DNA of 64,000 nucleotides from Sphingomonas aquatilis. Its GTDB lineage: Bacteria; Pseudomonadota; Alphaproteobacteria; Sphingomonadales; Sphingomonadaceae. Made by a program: the position numbers and the translations under genes. Below the pieces are notes generated by a model that made no database searches, was not told where the DNA came from, and saw nothing but the letters and a program-made list of their open reading frames with translations. This document shows positions 45,340 through 52,368 of the stretch, in pieces. The first letter of the stretch is position 1, and every line of letters begins with the position of its first letter. Location of the stretch: contig NZ_JACIDB010000002.1 in assembly GCF_014196115.1 (NCBI RefSeq), forward strand, positions 124,001-188,000. Direction: 5' to 3'.

Positions 45340-45357
45340 GGACGATACGTATCGTCC
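45340..45357. promoter_or_regulatory. 18-bp perfect palindrome upstream of nadB
   Basis: GGACGATACGTATCGTCC, perfect over all 18 bases, 38 bases before the nadB start (read leftward). Length, symmetry and place are those of a dimeric repressor operator. I cannot name the regulator. The rest of the 300-base divergent gap 45303-45602 holds an imperfect CAATTGGT/ACCGATTG pair, a TGTGAC direct repeat (TGTGACTCACGTGTGACA) and no gene. Confidence 0.5.
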
Positions 45358-45602
45358 GGAAACGCCCCCCGTACGTCCCACCGCAAGGATGGCGGCCGGC
45401 GGGCAGGGCGGGACGGGGATCAGACATCGGACCGCTGTGGCATAAACCGGGGCGTGTAGGACAGTCGGTTTCGCGTAGGGGCCGGCCGATCCCGCAATTG
45501 GTATGACGGCGGGAAACCGATTGCGGCGCTCTGCGTCTTGTGACTCACGTGTGACAGGTTCGACGCGGCATCGGGAAAAGCCGCTTCAGGGAGGCGGTGC
45601 CC

Positions 45603-45959
45603 ATGACCGTTCTGATCGGACAGACGCAATATTCCGTTGCCGCGCGCGCGGCGTTGCAGCGCCATCGATCGATCCGCGACCATTTCGCAGCCGAGCTGTT
45701 CGCCGAACCGGCGCTGGAGGCGCTGCTGCAATTGTTCATCGCGCAGGAGGAGGGCGTACGGCTCAGCATGCTGACGCTCAGCCGGCAGTGCAGCGTATCC
45801 GAATCGACCGGCCTGCGCTGGATCGCCCGGCTGGAGGCGCTGGGCTATTGCGACCGGATCGCCGATCATCAGGACCATCGGCGCTCGTGGATCGTGATGA
45901 GTGACGATGGGTGCCGGCGGATGCGGCGGTGGCTGGATACGCAACCGCGCGAGGCGTGA
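45603..45959 (+). CDS. winged-helix DNA-binding protein (MarR-like)
   Basis: 118 residues. The central part is a winged helix: ALLQLFIAQEEGVRLSMLTLSRQCSVSESTGLRWIARLEALGYCDRIADHQDHRRSWIVMSDDG, with the D-x-R-x wing typical of MarR proteins. The start at 45603 follows AGGGAGG. Short for MarR, it lacks the longer terminal dimer helices. The ligand is unknown. It is divergent from nadB, so it is one candidate for the palindrome there, though this is only by position. Confidence 0.75.
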   Translation: MTVLIGQTQYSVAARAALQRHRSIRDHFAAELFAEPALEALLQLFIAQEEGVRLSMLTLSRQCSVSESTGLRWIARLEALGYCDRIADHQDHRRSWIVMSDDGCRRMRRWLDTQPREA

Positions 45960-45990
45960 GAGGGATGGCCTTCTCACGGGGTGGGGCGGG

Positions 45991-47622
45991 TTAGCCGACG
46001 AGTGCCGGTGCGCCGCAGCGTGCGCCGACGACGCGCAGGTCGGCCTGTCCGATGCGGACGCCGGCAAGCTGCTGCACTTGTTCGAGGATGCCGTCGAGCG
46101 CGGGCGCGACGCCGGACAGGGCGCTGAGCAGAGGGGCGGTGACCGGCGACGTGCTGACCGTGAGCCCGAGCACGCTGATCCGGAGATCGAGCCGCTGGAG
46201 CAGCGAGGCGATGAGGCCACCGAAGGCTTGGGTGGTGTTGATCGTCTTGACCGCACGGTCGGCGATATCGCCGGGGGTGAAGGTCGCCCGCGTCCAGTCG
46301 CTGCCGCCGACCTGCACGTCGGCGAGGCCGGTCACGGCGGTCACCAGCACCGACAGCAAGGTGGCCGGTTGGGGCTGGAGCGGCGCATTGAGGTTGCGCA
46401 GTGCGGTGTCGGACACCTGGCCGATGATGGCGCGCATCGGCGTGACCCGCCCGTCGACGCCGACGGTCGCGCCGCCGGTGCCGCAGGCGACCGAGGCGAG
46501 CCGTGCCTCGCCGCCCGCGCCCTCCAGGATCACCGGCAGGTTGGCGGTGGCGAGGCCGAGGCCGGCGACGTCGATCCGCGCATTGAGCGCGATGCGGATT
46601 TGCGAGGTGCTGACCGTCACCGACGAATCGCGGCCGACGCGCACCCAGGGCGAGGTGGCGACGCGGCTGCCGATGATGACCGTCGCCTTGGTCGATCCGA
46701 CGCCCATCACCTGTCCGCCGAGGTCGAGCGTCAGCTGACGGTCGCCGCCGGTGCCGATCAGCGCTTCGCGCAGCAGTTCGTCCGCGCCGACGTTGAGCGA
46801 TTTCAGGATGGTGCCGTCGCCCAGCTTCACGATGCGGGCGAGATCGACCTTGGTCGGGGGCAGTTTGACCGCGATGCTGCGCAGCACGGAGGCGCCGGTG
46901 CCCGGCGTCGCCGCATCGGCCATCGCGGTGACGAGCGTCGGCAGGTCGACCACCGCCGAGGCGGTGCTGTCGAACGTGCCCAGGCCGACCCCGGCGCGCG
47001 TCTTGAGCAGCCCGGATAATGCGTAGAGATCGACGTTGGCGCCGACCAAAGCGTTGTAGTCGGCGACGCTGAGGTTCAGATCGACGCCCGCCAATTGCGA
47101 CAGCAGCATGCCCGGAAGGCCACCCTGAACGTTGACCAGGCGGCTGCCGACGCTGATCGCCGCCTCCCCCGTCCGCGCGGCGATCGCCGCGGCGCGCAGG
47201 TCGACGTAGCGCCGACCGGTGAGGATACCCGAGAAGAACAGGGGGATGCGCTGGCTCGCCAGCACCTGCACCGCGGCGACGCCATTGGCGGCCGGCTGGA
47301 AGCGCGCCGCGACCGGGACCGCCGGATCGGGGTTATAGGCGCCCGATTGCGCGGTGACGATCGTGACGCTGGGCGCGCTGTCGGCGGCGACGGCGCTTTG
47401 CGCCGCGGTGCGCGGGTCGCCGCCCTGCAGGACGGCGGCCATCGCGGCGCGATCGGTGATGCCCTGCAGCTGGCGCTTGCGCACGACCATCCAGCCGTAA
47501 TCGACGGCGAGCGAGGCGGCGCTGAGGAAGATGACGATCAGGAAGACGGACATGACCGCGACGCTGCCGCGCCGATCGCGCGCTAGTCGTCCGAACGGGG
47601 GGACGGCGAAGCGAACCCTCAC
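45991..47622 (-). CDS. TadG-like pilus assembly protein
   Basis: 543 residues. One N-terminal membrane helix (VAVMSVFLIVIFLSAASLAVDYGWMV), then KRQLQGITDRAAMAAVLQGG, the usual TadG/DUF2134 continuation, and a long outside part with repeated weakly similar beta units. TadG proteins belong to Tad/Flp pili but are also found in Tad-less clusters. The GTG start overlaps the TadE stop (GTGA). There is no von Willebrand MIDAS motif. No other tad/cpa gene is in the window. The secreted part looks rich in Val, Ala and Gly. Confidence 0.8.
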   Translation of the reverse strand: MRVRFAVPPFGRLARDRRGSVAVMSVFLIVIFLSAASLAVDYGWMVVRKRQLQGITDRAAMAAVLQGGDPRTAAQSAVAADSAPSVTIVTAQSGAYNPDPAVPVAARFQPAANGVAAVQVLASQRIPLFFSGILTGRRYVDLRAAAIAARTGEAAISVGSRLVNVQGGLPGMLLSQLAGVDLNLSVADYNALVGANVDLYALSGLLKTRAGVGLGTFDSTASAVVDLPTLVTAMADAATPGTGASVLRSIAVKLPPTKVDLARIVKLGDGTILKSLNVGADELLREALIGTGGDRQLTLDLGGQVMGVGSTKATVIIGSRVATSPWVRVGRDSSVTVSTSQIRIALNARIDVAGLGLATANLPVILEGAGGEARLASVACGTGGATVGVDGRVTPMRAIIGQVSDTALRNLNAPLQPQPATLLSVLVTAVTGLADVQVGGSDWTRATFTPGDIADRAVKTINTTQAFGGLIASLLQRLDLRISVLGLTVSTSPVTAPLLSALSGVAPALDGILEQVQQLAGVRIGQADLRVVGARCGAPALVG

Positions 47623-48089
47623 AGACCCCCCAGCAGGATGGTGGCGCGCTGGACGATGCGGCTGGGCGGGGCGGGCACGAAGGGCAGGCGCAGATTGCCG
47701 TCGCGGCTGGCGTCGTAGGTGACCGTGATGGTGAGCTGGCCCGTCCCCTCGCTGACCGCGATCGTGGCGCGCTGCATGTCGTAGCGGCCGAGATTCTTGA
47801 GATGCTCGGTCGCCTTGCCCGTGGCGAGGTTGCGCCGTTCGGTAGCATCGAGGCCGGCGATGGCGGCGCGGGCGCCGTCGTTCGCCGCCTGCTGGATGCC
47901 GTTCGCGACCAGGAACCACCAGGCGTAGGAGATGATGCCGAAGGTCAGCATCAGCATCACCGGCAACAGGACGGCGAATTCGATCAGCATCGATCCGCCC
48001 GTATGGGACAGAATTGCCGCAATCCTCCTGCGGCCGCGGCCCGCGGTCCGGGCGCTGACGGCGTCGGTGCGAACATCAACTCCGGTCAT
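47619..48089 (-). CDS. TadE-like pseudopilin
   Basis: 156 residues. A TadE domain with the processing-type motif GGSMLIEFAVLLPVMLMLTFGIISYAWWF (Gly before, Glu five after) and then NGIQQAANDGARAAIAGL. TadE pseudopilins are cut by a prepilin peptidase and assist Flp pilus assembly. The ATG at 48089 has GGAGGAAAGAGA right upstream, better than the ATG at 48113. The two-gene unit with TadG shares stop/start bases. Confidence 0.85.
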   Translation of the reverse strand: MTGVDVRTDAVSARTAGRGRRRIAAILSHTGGSMLIEFAVLLPVMLMLTFGIISYAWWFLVANGIQQAANDGARAAIAGLDATERRNLATGKATEHLKNLGRYDMQRATIAVSEGTGQLTITVTYDASRDGNLRLPFVPAPPSRIVQRATILLGGL

Positions 48090-48193
48090 TCTCTTTCCTC
48101 CATGACGAGGCATGGAGGATGTTGCCTCAAGTCGATCTAAACATTTCTGTCAGAACGACTTTGAGGTGATTTTCGGACCGGATTCGTTTGTTT

Positions 48194-48214
48194 GACGTAC
48201 TATTGCCGACGTAC
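48194..48214. repeat. GACGTAC direct repeat in the tadE upstream region
   Basis: GACGTAC at 48194-48200 and 48208-48214, 14 bases apart, in an unusually AT-rich stretch (48114-48241) between tadE and the ABC ATPase stop. It may be a regulator site for tadEG; evidence is weak. Confidence 0.25.
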
Positions 48215-48241
48215 GGTTTTGTTTCGTTATCGTAAGATTGC

Positions 48242-49162
48242 TCAGGCGTCGGTGCGGGTGAGGCTGAGGAACACGTCTTCCAGATCGGGTTCTTTGGTCG
48301 TCACGTCGACGATGCCGAAGCCGTCGTTCTGCACCGCGGCGAGGACTTCGCCGGCATTCACCCGATCCTTGGCATAGGTGATTTCGAGCGTCCGGCTGCC
48401 TTTCAGGACGATCTTGGCGAAACAGGCGTTCTGCGGCGGCGTCGCGACGTCGCGGTCGACGGTGACCGCCACCACCTTTTCCTGCGCCTTGCCGACGAGG
48501 TCGCGCGTCGGTTCGTTGGCGATCAGGCGGCCGTGGTTGATGATCGCGATGCGATCGCACAATTCCTCGGCCTCTTCGAGGTAATGGGTGGTGAGGACGA
48601 CGGTGACGCCGGCAGCGTTCAATTCACGGACATAGGCCCACAATTGCTGGCGCAGCTGGATGTCGACGCCCGCGGTCGGTTCGTCGAGGACGAGGACGGG
48701 GGGCGAATGGACCATCGCTTTGGCGACCATCAGCCGCCGCTTCATGCCGCCCGACAGCGTGCGGGCATAGGCGTTCGCCTTGTCCTCCAGATGCACCGCG
48801 CGCAGCAAATCGAGGCTGCGGCGCTGCGATTTGGGCACGCCGTAGAGGCCTGCCTGGATTTCCAGCGTCTCGATCGGCGTGAAGAAGGGGTCGAACAGGA
48901 TTTCCTGGTTGACGATGCCGATCGACGCCTTGGCGTTGCGCGGATGCGCGTCGATGTCGAAGCCCCAGATTTCGGCGCTGCCCTCAGTCTTGTTCACCAG
49001 GCCGGCGAGGATGTTGATGAGCGTCGACTTCCCTGCGCCATTGGGGCCGAGCAGGCCGAAGATCTGGCCGCGCGGCACGTCGAAGCTGACCCCGTCGAGC
49101 GCGCGCTTGCCGCCCTGATAGGTCTTGCAGAGGTTCTGGATGCGGATCGCGGCCTCGGTCAT
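48242..49162 (-). CDS. ABC transporter ATP-binding protein
   Basis: 306 residues. Walker A GPNGAGKST, Q-loop IVNQEILFDPFFTPIE, signature LSGGMKRRLMVAKAMV, Walker B VLVLDEPTAGVD, H-loop TTHYLEEAEELCDRIAII. A C-terminal extension (KVVAVTVDRD..., LEDVFLSLTRTDA) is typical of ABC-2 type drug/polysaccharide exporters. No ABC-2 permease gene lies next to it in this window, so the partner must be elsewhere. The start at 49162 is preferred; further upstream codons would add a basic tail. Confidence 0.9.
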   Translation of the reverse strand: MTEAAIRIQNLCKTYQGGKRALDGVSFDVPRGQIFGLLGPNGAGKSTLINILAGLVNKTEGSAEIWGFDIDAHPRNAKASIGIVNQEILFDPFFTPIETLEIQAGLYGVPKSQRRSLDLLRAVHLEDKANAYARTLSGGMKRRLMVAKAMVHSPPVLVLDEPTAGVDIQLRQQLWAYVRELNAAGVTVVLTTHYLEEAEELCDRIAIINHGRLIANEPTRDLVGKAQEKVVAVTVDRDVATPPQNACFAKIVLKGSRTLEITYAKDRVNAGEVLAAVQNDGFGIVDVTTKEPDLEDVFLSLTRTDA

Positions 49163-49228
49163 GGAGCGGGGCATACGCTTGTGGCGGCGGGGTGCAACCC
49201 ATTCCGGTGGATGCATCCTCTTCCTTCA

Positions 49229-49328
49229 TCGTCATTCCCGCGAAGGCGGGAATCCAGACTGGCTAGCGGTGCGACTCTATCGTTGCGGTTCGGAGGTTAT
49301 GGATTCCCGCCTTTGCGGGAATGACGAA
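49229..49328. repeat. family B repeat (CGTCATTCCCGCGAAGGCGGG), inverted pair
   Basis: CGTCATTCCCGCGAAGGCGG (from 49230) and the partner CGCCTTTGCGGGAATGACGA (49308-49327), with about 50 bases between. It lies in the gap between the ABC ATPase and the zinc-finger gene. Confidence 0.85.
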
Positions 49329-49383
49329 GGGGGGAGAGCGCGGAGGATTGATGGGACGGGCGCGCCTTGCTATCCGCGCATCC

Positions 49384-49620
49384 ATGATCGCGCCGCCCGA
49401 AATCGTCCGTGTCTCCCAACGCCGCGTCGCCTGCGACGGCGCCACCGACATTCCCGGCGGTGCGGCGCTCGGCCATCCGCGCGTGTTCCTGCAGATCGAC
49501 GAGCATGGCTATATCGACTGCGGCTATTGCGATCGGCGCTTCGTGCTGATCGGCGGGCCGGCGGATGGCGTCGATCAGGCGACGTTGCGTGACATTTCGG
49601 AAGGCGCGAGCCCGCGCTAA
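49384..49620 (+). CDS. zf-CHCC zinc-finger protein (NDUFS6-like)
   Basis: 78 residues. Residues 1-25 hold PEIVRVSQRRVACDG with the first zinc Cys; the centre has GHPRVFLQID; the second half has YIDCGYCDRRFVL with the CxxC pair. It matches the zf-CHCC family that includes the NDUFS6 subunit of complex I. It is expected to bind one zinc. The ATG 49384 start is chosen because the conserved part begins right after it. tldD follows on the same strand. Confidence 0.85.
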   Translation: MIAPPEIVRVSQRRVACDGATDIPGGAALGHPRVFLQIDEHGYIDCGYCDRRFVLIGGPADGVDQATLRDISEGASPR

Positions 49621-49656
49621 CTAGCCGGGCCGCATCGCGCGCCTATATTGGCGGGT

Positions 49657-51084
49657 ATGACCGTATCCGCCGATCCCCGCTCGTTCCTGTATCGCGACGC
49701 GCTGTCGCCCGACGCCGCGCTGCGGCTGACCGCCGAAACGCTGGGGGCGGCCGACGATGGCGAACTCTATCTGCAATATCGCAAGGCCGAGGCATTCGGC
49801 TTCGATGACGGGCGGCTGAAGACCGCGAGCTACGACACCAATGCGGGCTTCGGCCTGCGCGCCGTGTCGGGCGAGATGACCGCCTTCGCGCACGCCAACG
49901 AGCTGTCCGAAGCGGCGATCCGCCGCGCGGGCGAGACGATGGCGCTGATCGACCCGTCGAACGGTGCCAAGGCGCCGCCGCCGCAGGGCACCAATCGCCA
50001 CCTCTATACCGATGCCGATCCGCTCGACCTGGTGCCGTTCGCCGCCAAGGTGAATTTGTGCCAGACGATCGACGCCGCGGCGCGCGCGCGTGACCCGCGC
50101 GTGGCGCAGGTGTCGGTGGGCCTCAGCGGCACGTGGAGCGTGGTCGAGATCGTGCGGCCCGACGGCTTCGTCGCGACCGACGTGCGGCCGCTGGTGCGGC
50201 TCAACATCCAGATCGTCGTCGAACAGAATGGCCGGCGCGAGACGGGCAGCTTCGGTATCGGCGGGCGCTATCTGTACGAGCGGCTGATGGAGCCGGCGGT
50301 GTGGAACCGCGGGATCGACGAGGCGCTGGCGCAGGCTTTGGTCAACCTCGAATCGGTCGCGGCGCCGGCGGGCGAGATGACCGTCTTGCTCGGGCCGGGC
50401 TGGCCCGGCGTGCTGCTGCACGAGGCGATCGGCCATGGGCTGGAGGGCGATTTCAACCGCAAGGGGACGAGCGCGTTCTCGGGCCGGATCGGCGAGCGTG
50501 TCGCGGCGCCGGGCGTGACGGTGGTCGATGACGGGTCACTGGCCGACCGGCGCGGGTCGCTATCGATCGACGACGAGGGCACGCCAACGCGCGAGACGGT
50601 GCTGATCGAGGACGGTATCCTGAAGGGCTATATGCAGGACCGGCTCAACGCGCGGCTGATGGGCGTGGCCGCGACGGGCAACGGGCGGCGCGAAAGCTTC
50701 GCGCATGCGCCGATGCCGCGGATGACCAACACCTTCATGAAGGATGGCAAGGACGATCCCGCCGAGCTGCTATCCCGCGTGAAGACGGGCATCTTTGCCA
50801 AGAGCTTCGGCGGCGGACAGGTGGATATCGTGTCGGGCAAGTTCGTGTTTTCCTGCACCGAGGCGTACCGGATCGAGAACGGCAAGCTGGGCGCGCCAAT
50901 CAAGGGCGCGACGCTGATCGGCGACGGGCCGACGGTGCTGACCAAAGTGCTGGGCATCGGCAACGACTTCGCGCTCGACGAAGGGATCGGCGTGTGCGGC
51001 AAGGGTGGGCAGAGCGTGCCCGCGGGCGTGGGTCAGCCGACGCTGCTGGTCGATGGGCTGACGGTGGGGGGGACGGCGGCCTGA
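49657..51084 (+). CDS. tldD: metalloprotease TldD
   Basis: 475-residue subunit of the TldD/TldE (PmbA) peptidase. The zinc motif HEAIGH starts at residue 255, with Cys in the C-terminal part (FSCTEAYRI). N-terminal YLQYRKAEAFGFDDGRLKTASYDT and AGEMTVLLGPGWPGVLLHEAIGHGLEGDFNRKGTSAFSG are diagnostic. With PmbA it degrades unfolded peptides, matures microcin-like peptides and CcdA antitoxin. Notably, a CcdAB pair lies immediately downstream. The PmbA gene is not in the window. Confidence 0.95.
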   Translation: MTVSADPRSFLYRDALSPDAALRLTAETLGAADDGELYLQYRKAEAFGFDDGRLKTASYDTNAGFGLRAVSGEMTAFAHANELSEAAIRRAGETMALIDPSNGAKAPPPQGTNRHLYTDADPLDLVPFAAKVNLCQTIDAAARARDPRVAQVSVGLSGTWSVVEIVRPDGFVATDVRPLVRLNIQIVVEQNGRRETGSFGIGGRYLYERLMEPAVWNRGIDEALAQALVNLESVAAPAGEMTVLLGPGWPGVLLHEAIGHGLEGDFNRKGTSAFSGRIGERVAAPGVTVVDDGSLADRRGSLSIDDEGTPTRETVLIEDGILKGYMQDRLNARLMGVAATGNGRRESFAHAPMPRMTNTFMKDGKDDPAELLSRVKTGIFAKSFGGGQVDIVSGKFVFSCTEAYRIENGKLGAPIKGATLIGDGPTVLTKVLGIGNDFALDEGIGVCGKGGQSVPAGVGQPTLLVDGLTVGGTAA

Positions 51085-51088
51085 AGGA

Positions 51089-51385
51089 TCAGGCCGTGCC
51101 GATCAGCACGTCGATCGCGTGCATAATCGTATAGTGCTCATGATCAAGCGAGCCTTCCCGCCTGCGTAAATCGCTCGTCCGCAATGCGGCGGCCAGTTGC
51201 GGTACGAGGACAAGCGTCTCGTCACGGAACGCGATAACGGGATTGATGCGGGCGTGTGGTGCCGGCCCTTCGCCGCGTGGGAGAAGGGGTACTACAAAAC
51301 GGGTGCCGATCTCGTCGAGGAAGTCGGCCTGACAATCCACGACCAGCGACCCGTTCGCCAAGCTGTACACATCGAACCGCGCCAT
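51089..51385 (-). CDS. ccdB: CcdB-family toxin
   Basis: 98 residues, the length of CcdB, a gyrase poison. MARFDVYSLANGSLVVDCQADFLDEIGTRFVVPLLPRGEGP is the CcdB fold start, followed by RINPVIAFRDETLVLVPQLAAALRTSDL. The C-terminus is AIDVLIGTA, where F-plasmid CcdB ends in -WGI, so the terminal Trp that contacts gyrase is absent and activity needs testing. ATG 51385 overlaps the antitoxin stop by one base (TGATG). It converges on tldD with a four-base gap. Confidence 0.9.
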   Translation of the reverse strand: MARFDVYSLANGSLVVDCQADFLDEIGTRFVVPLLPRGEGPAPHARINPVIAFRDETLVLVPQLAAALRTSDLRRREGSLDHEHYTIMHAIDVLIGTA

Positions 51386-51630
51386 CAGAACAGCCGGTAT
51401 TTTTCGAGGGGGAGTTCGTTCTCCTCGACCCATCGGCGATGGGCCGTGATCCAGTCGCGGTTCTCTTCTTTCCAGCTCGCATCGCGCAATTTGCGCCCCG
51501 CCTCGCGGATCGCGGCTTCACTGACCTGCGACAGGTTGACGCCGGCTTCTTTCGCCATCGCCACGATACCCGTGTCGAGAGAGAGGTTGACGGGCTTGCG
51601 CTTGCCGGATGCGATCGGATCGTGCTTCAT
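51385..51630 (-). CDS. ccdA: CcdA-family antitoxin
   Basis: 81 residues. A ribbon-helix-helix N-terminus (KRKPVNLSLDTGIVAMAKEAGVNLSQVSEAAIREAGRKLRD) leads into a C-terminal toxin-binding arm (ASWKEENRDWITAHRRWVEENELPLEKYRLF) with the W-x-x-EN pattern known from CcdA. Expected to bind CcdB and repress its own promoter. First gene of the pair. Confidence 0.92.
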   Translation of the reverse strand: MKHDPIASGKRKPVNLSLDTGIVAMAKEAGVNLSQVSEAAIREAGRKLRDASWKEENRDWITAHRRWVEENELPLEKYRLF

Positions 51631-51677
51631 GCTGTGAAAATATGCGCATGGTTCATGCGCGTCAACGGAGCGCATCC

Positions 51678-51878
51678 ATGTCCCTCGTCGAACTCGGTCG
51701 CTATGATCGCAACCTGGCCAATATCCTCGTCGGGCGGCTGGCGGCGGAAGGGATTGCGGCGATCGCCTTCGATGGCGGCGCGAGCATCGCCGATGGCAGC
51801 TATCTGCTGATCCCGGTCCGCGTGATGGTGGACGAGGACGATCTGACGGCGGCGCAGGACATCGTCGGCGCTGCCTGA
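51678..51878 (+). CDS. DUF2007 putative signal-transducing protein
   Basis: 66 residues. Matches the DUF2007 family: VELGRYDRNLANILVGRLAAEGIAAIAFDGGAS followed by PVRVMVDEDDLTAAQDIVGA. The fold is related to PII-like ferredoxin-like proteins. ATG 51678 has GGAG eight bases before it. The role is unknown, and being next to the PII gene may be coincidence. Confidence 0.82.
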   Translation: MSLVELGRYDRNLANILVGRLAAEGIAAIAFDGGASIADGSYLLIPVRVMVDEDDLTAAQDIVGAA

Positions 51879-51922
51879 TTTTTGGGCAGAGAAAGCGCGC
51901 TGCACAATAATCTGACGTTGCC

Positions 51923-51937
51923 TGCGCCGACTGCGCA
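51923..51937. promoter_or_regulatory. candidate upstream activator site of the glnK promoter
   Basis: TGCGCCGACTGCGCA, an inverted TGCGC/GCGCA pair 33 bases upstream of the -24 element. NtrC sites are TGC...GCA palindromes of 17 bases; this is 15 and not a full match. A TGCAC also lies at 51901. Confidence 0.3.
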
Positions 51938-51969
51938 CGAAATGCCCTGAAATCCTGCCAAATCGTAAA

Positions 51970-51985
51970 TGGCACGGTCGTTGCG
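51970..51985 (+). promoter_or_regulatory. sigma-54 (RpoN) promoter of glnK-amtB
   Basis: TGGCACGGTCGTTGCG: TGGCAC, five bases, TTGC, a complete match to the -24/-12 consensus TGGCACG-N4-TTGC. It is 35 bases before the glnK ATG, so transcription would start about 51996. This predicts nitrogen-limited expression through NtrC. Confidence 0.9.
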
Positions 51986-52019
51986 ATGCAGCATGCCGTC
52001 TGATGCGAAGGGGGCAGGG

Positions 52020-52358
52020 ATGAAGCTGGTCATTGCGATCATCAAGCCGTTCAAGCTCGACGAGGTGAGGGAAGCACTCACCACGTTGGGGGTGGCAGGG
52101 ATGACGGTTACCGAGGTCAAGGGGTTCGGCCGCCAGAAGGGCCAGACCGAAATTTACCGCGGCGCCGAATACAGCACCAACATGGTGCCCAAGATCAAGA
52201 TCGAGGTGGTGTGCGCCGCCGACCTGGCCGACCGGGTCGTCGAGGCGATCCAGGCATCGGCGAACACCGGCGCGATCGGCGACGGCAAGATCTTCGTGCT
52301 CGACGTCGGGCAGGCGGTGCGCATCCGTACCGGCGAAACCGACGATTCGGCGCTCTGA
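52020..52358 (+). CDS. glnK: nitrogen regulatory protein PII (GlnK/GlnB)
   Basis: 112 residues, the standard PII length. MKLVIAIIKPFKLDEVREAL, the T-loop RGAEYSTNMVPKIK with the uridylylated Tyr51, and IGDGKIFVLDVGQAVRIRTGE are complete. It senses ATP, ADP and 2-oxoglutarate and controls AmtB, glutamine synthetase adenylylation and NtrB. It lies ten bases before amtB and behind a sigma-54 promoter, which makes it GlnK in role. Confidence 0.95.
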   Translation: MKLVIAIIKPFKLDEVREALTTLGVAGMTVTEVKGFGRQKGQTEIYRGAEYSTNMVPKIKIEVVCAADLADRVVEAIQASANTGAIGDGKIFVLDVGQAVRIRTGETDDSAL

Positions 52359-52368
52359 GGGGGGTAAG

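Noticed and set aside
51923..51937. Firm NtrC binding site
   Set aside because: The palindrome is two bases short of the consensus and lacks the ACC/GGT inner bases. Listed only as a candidate.
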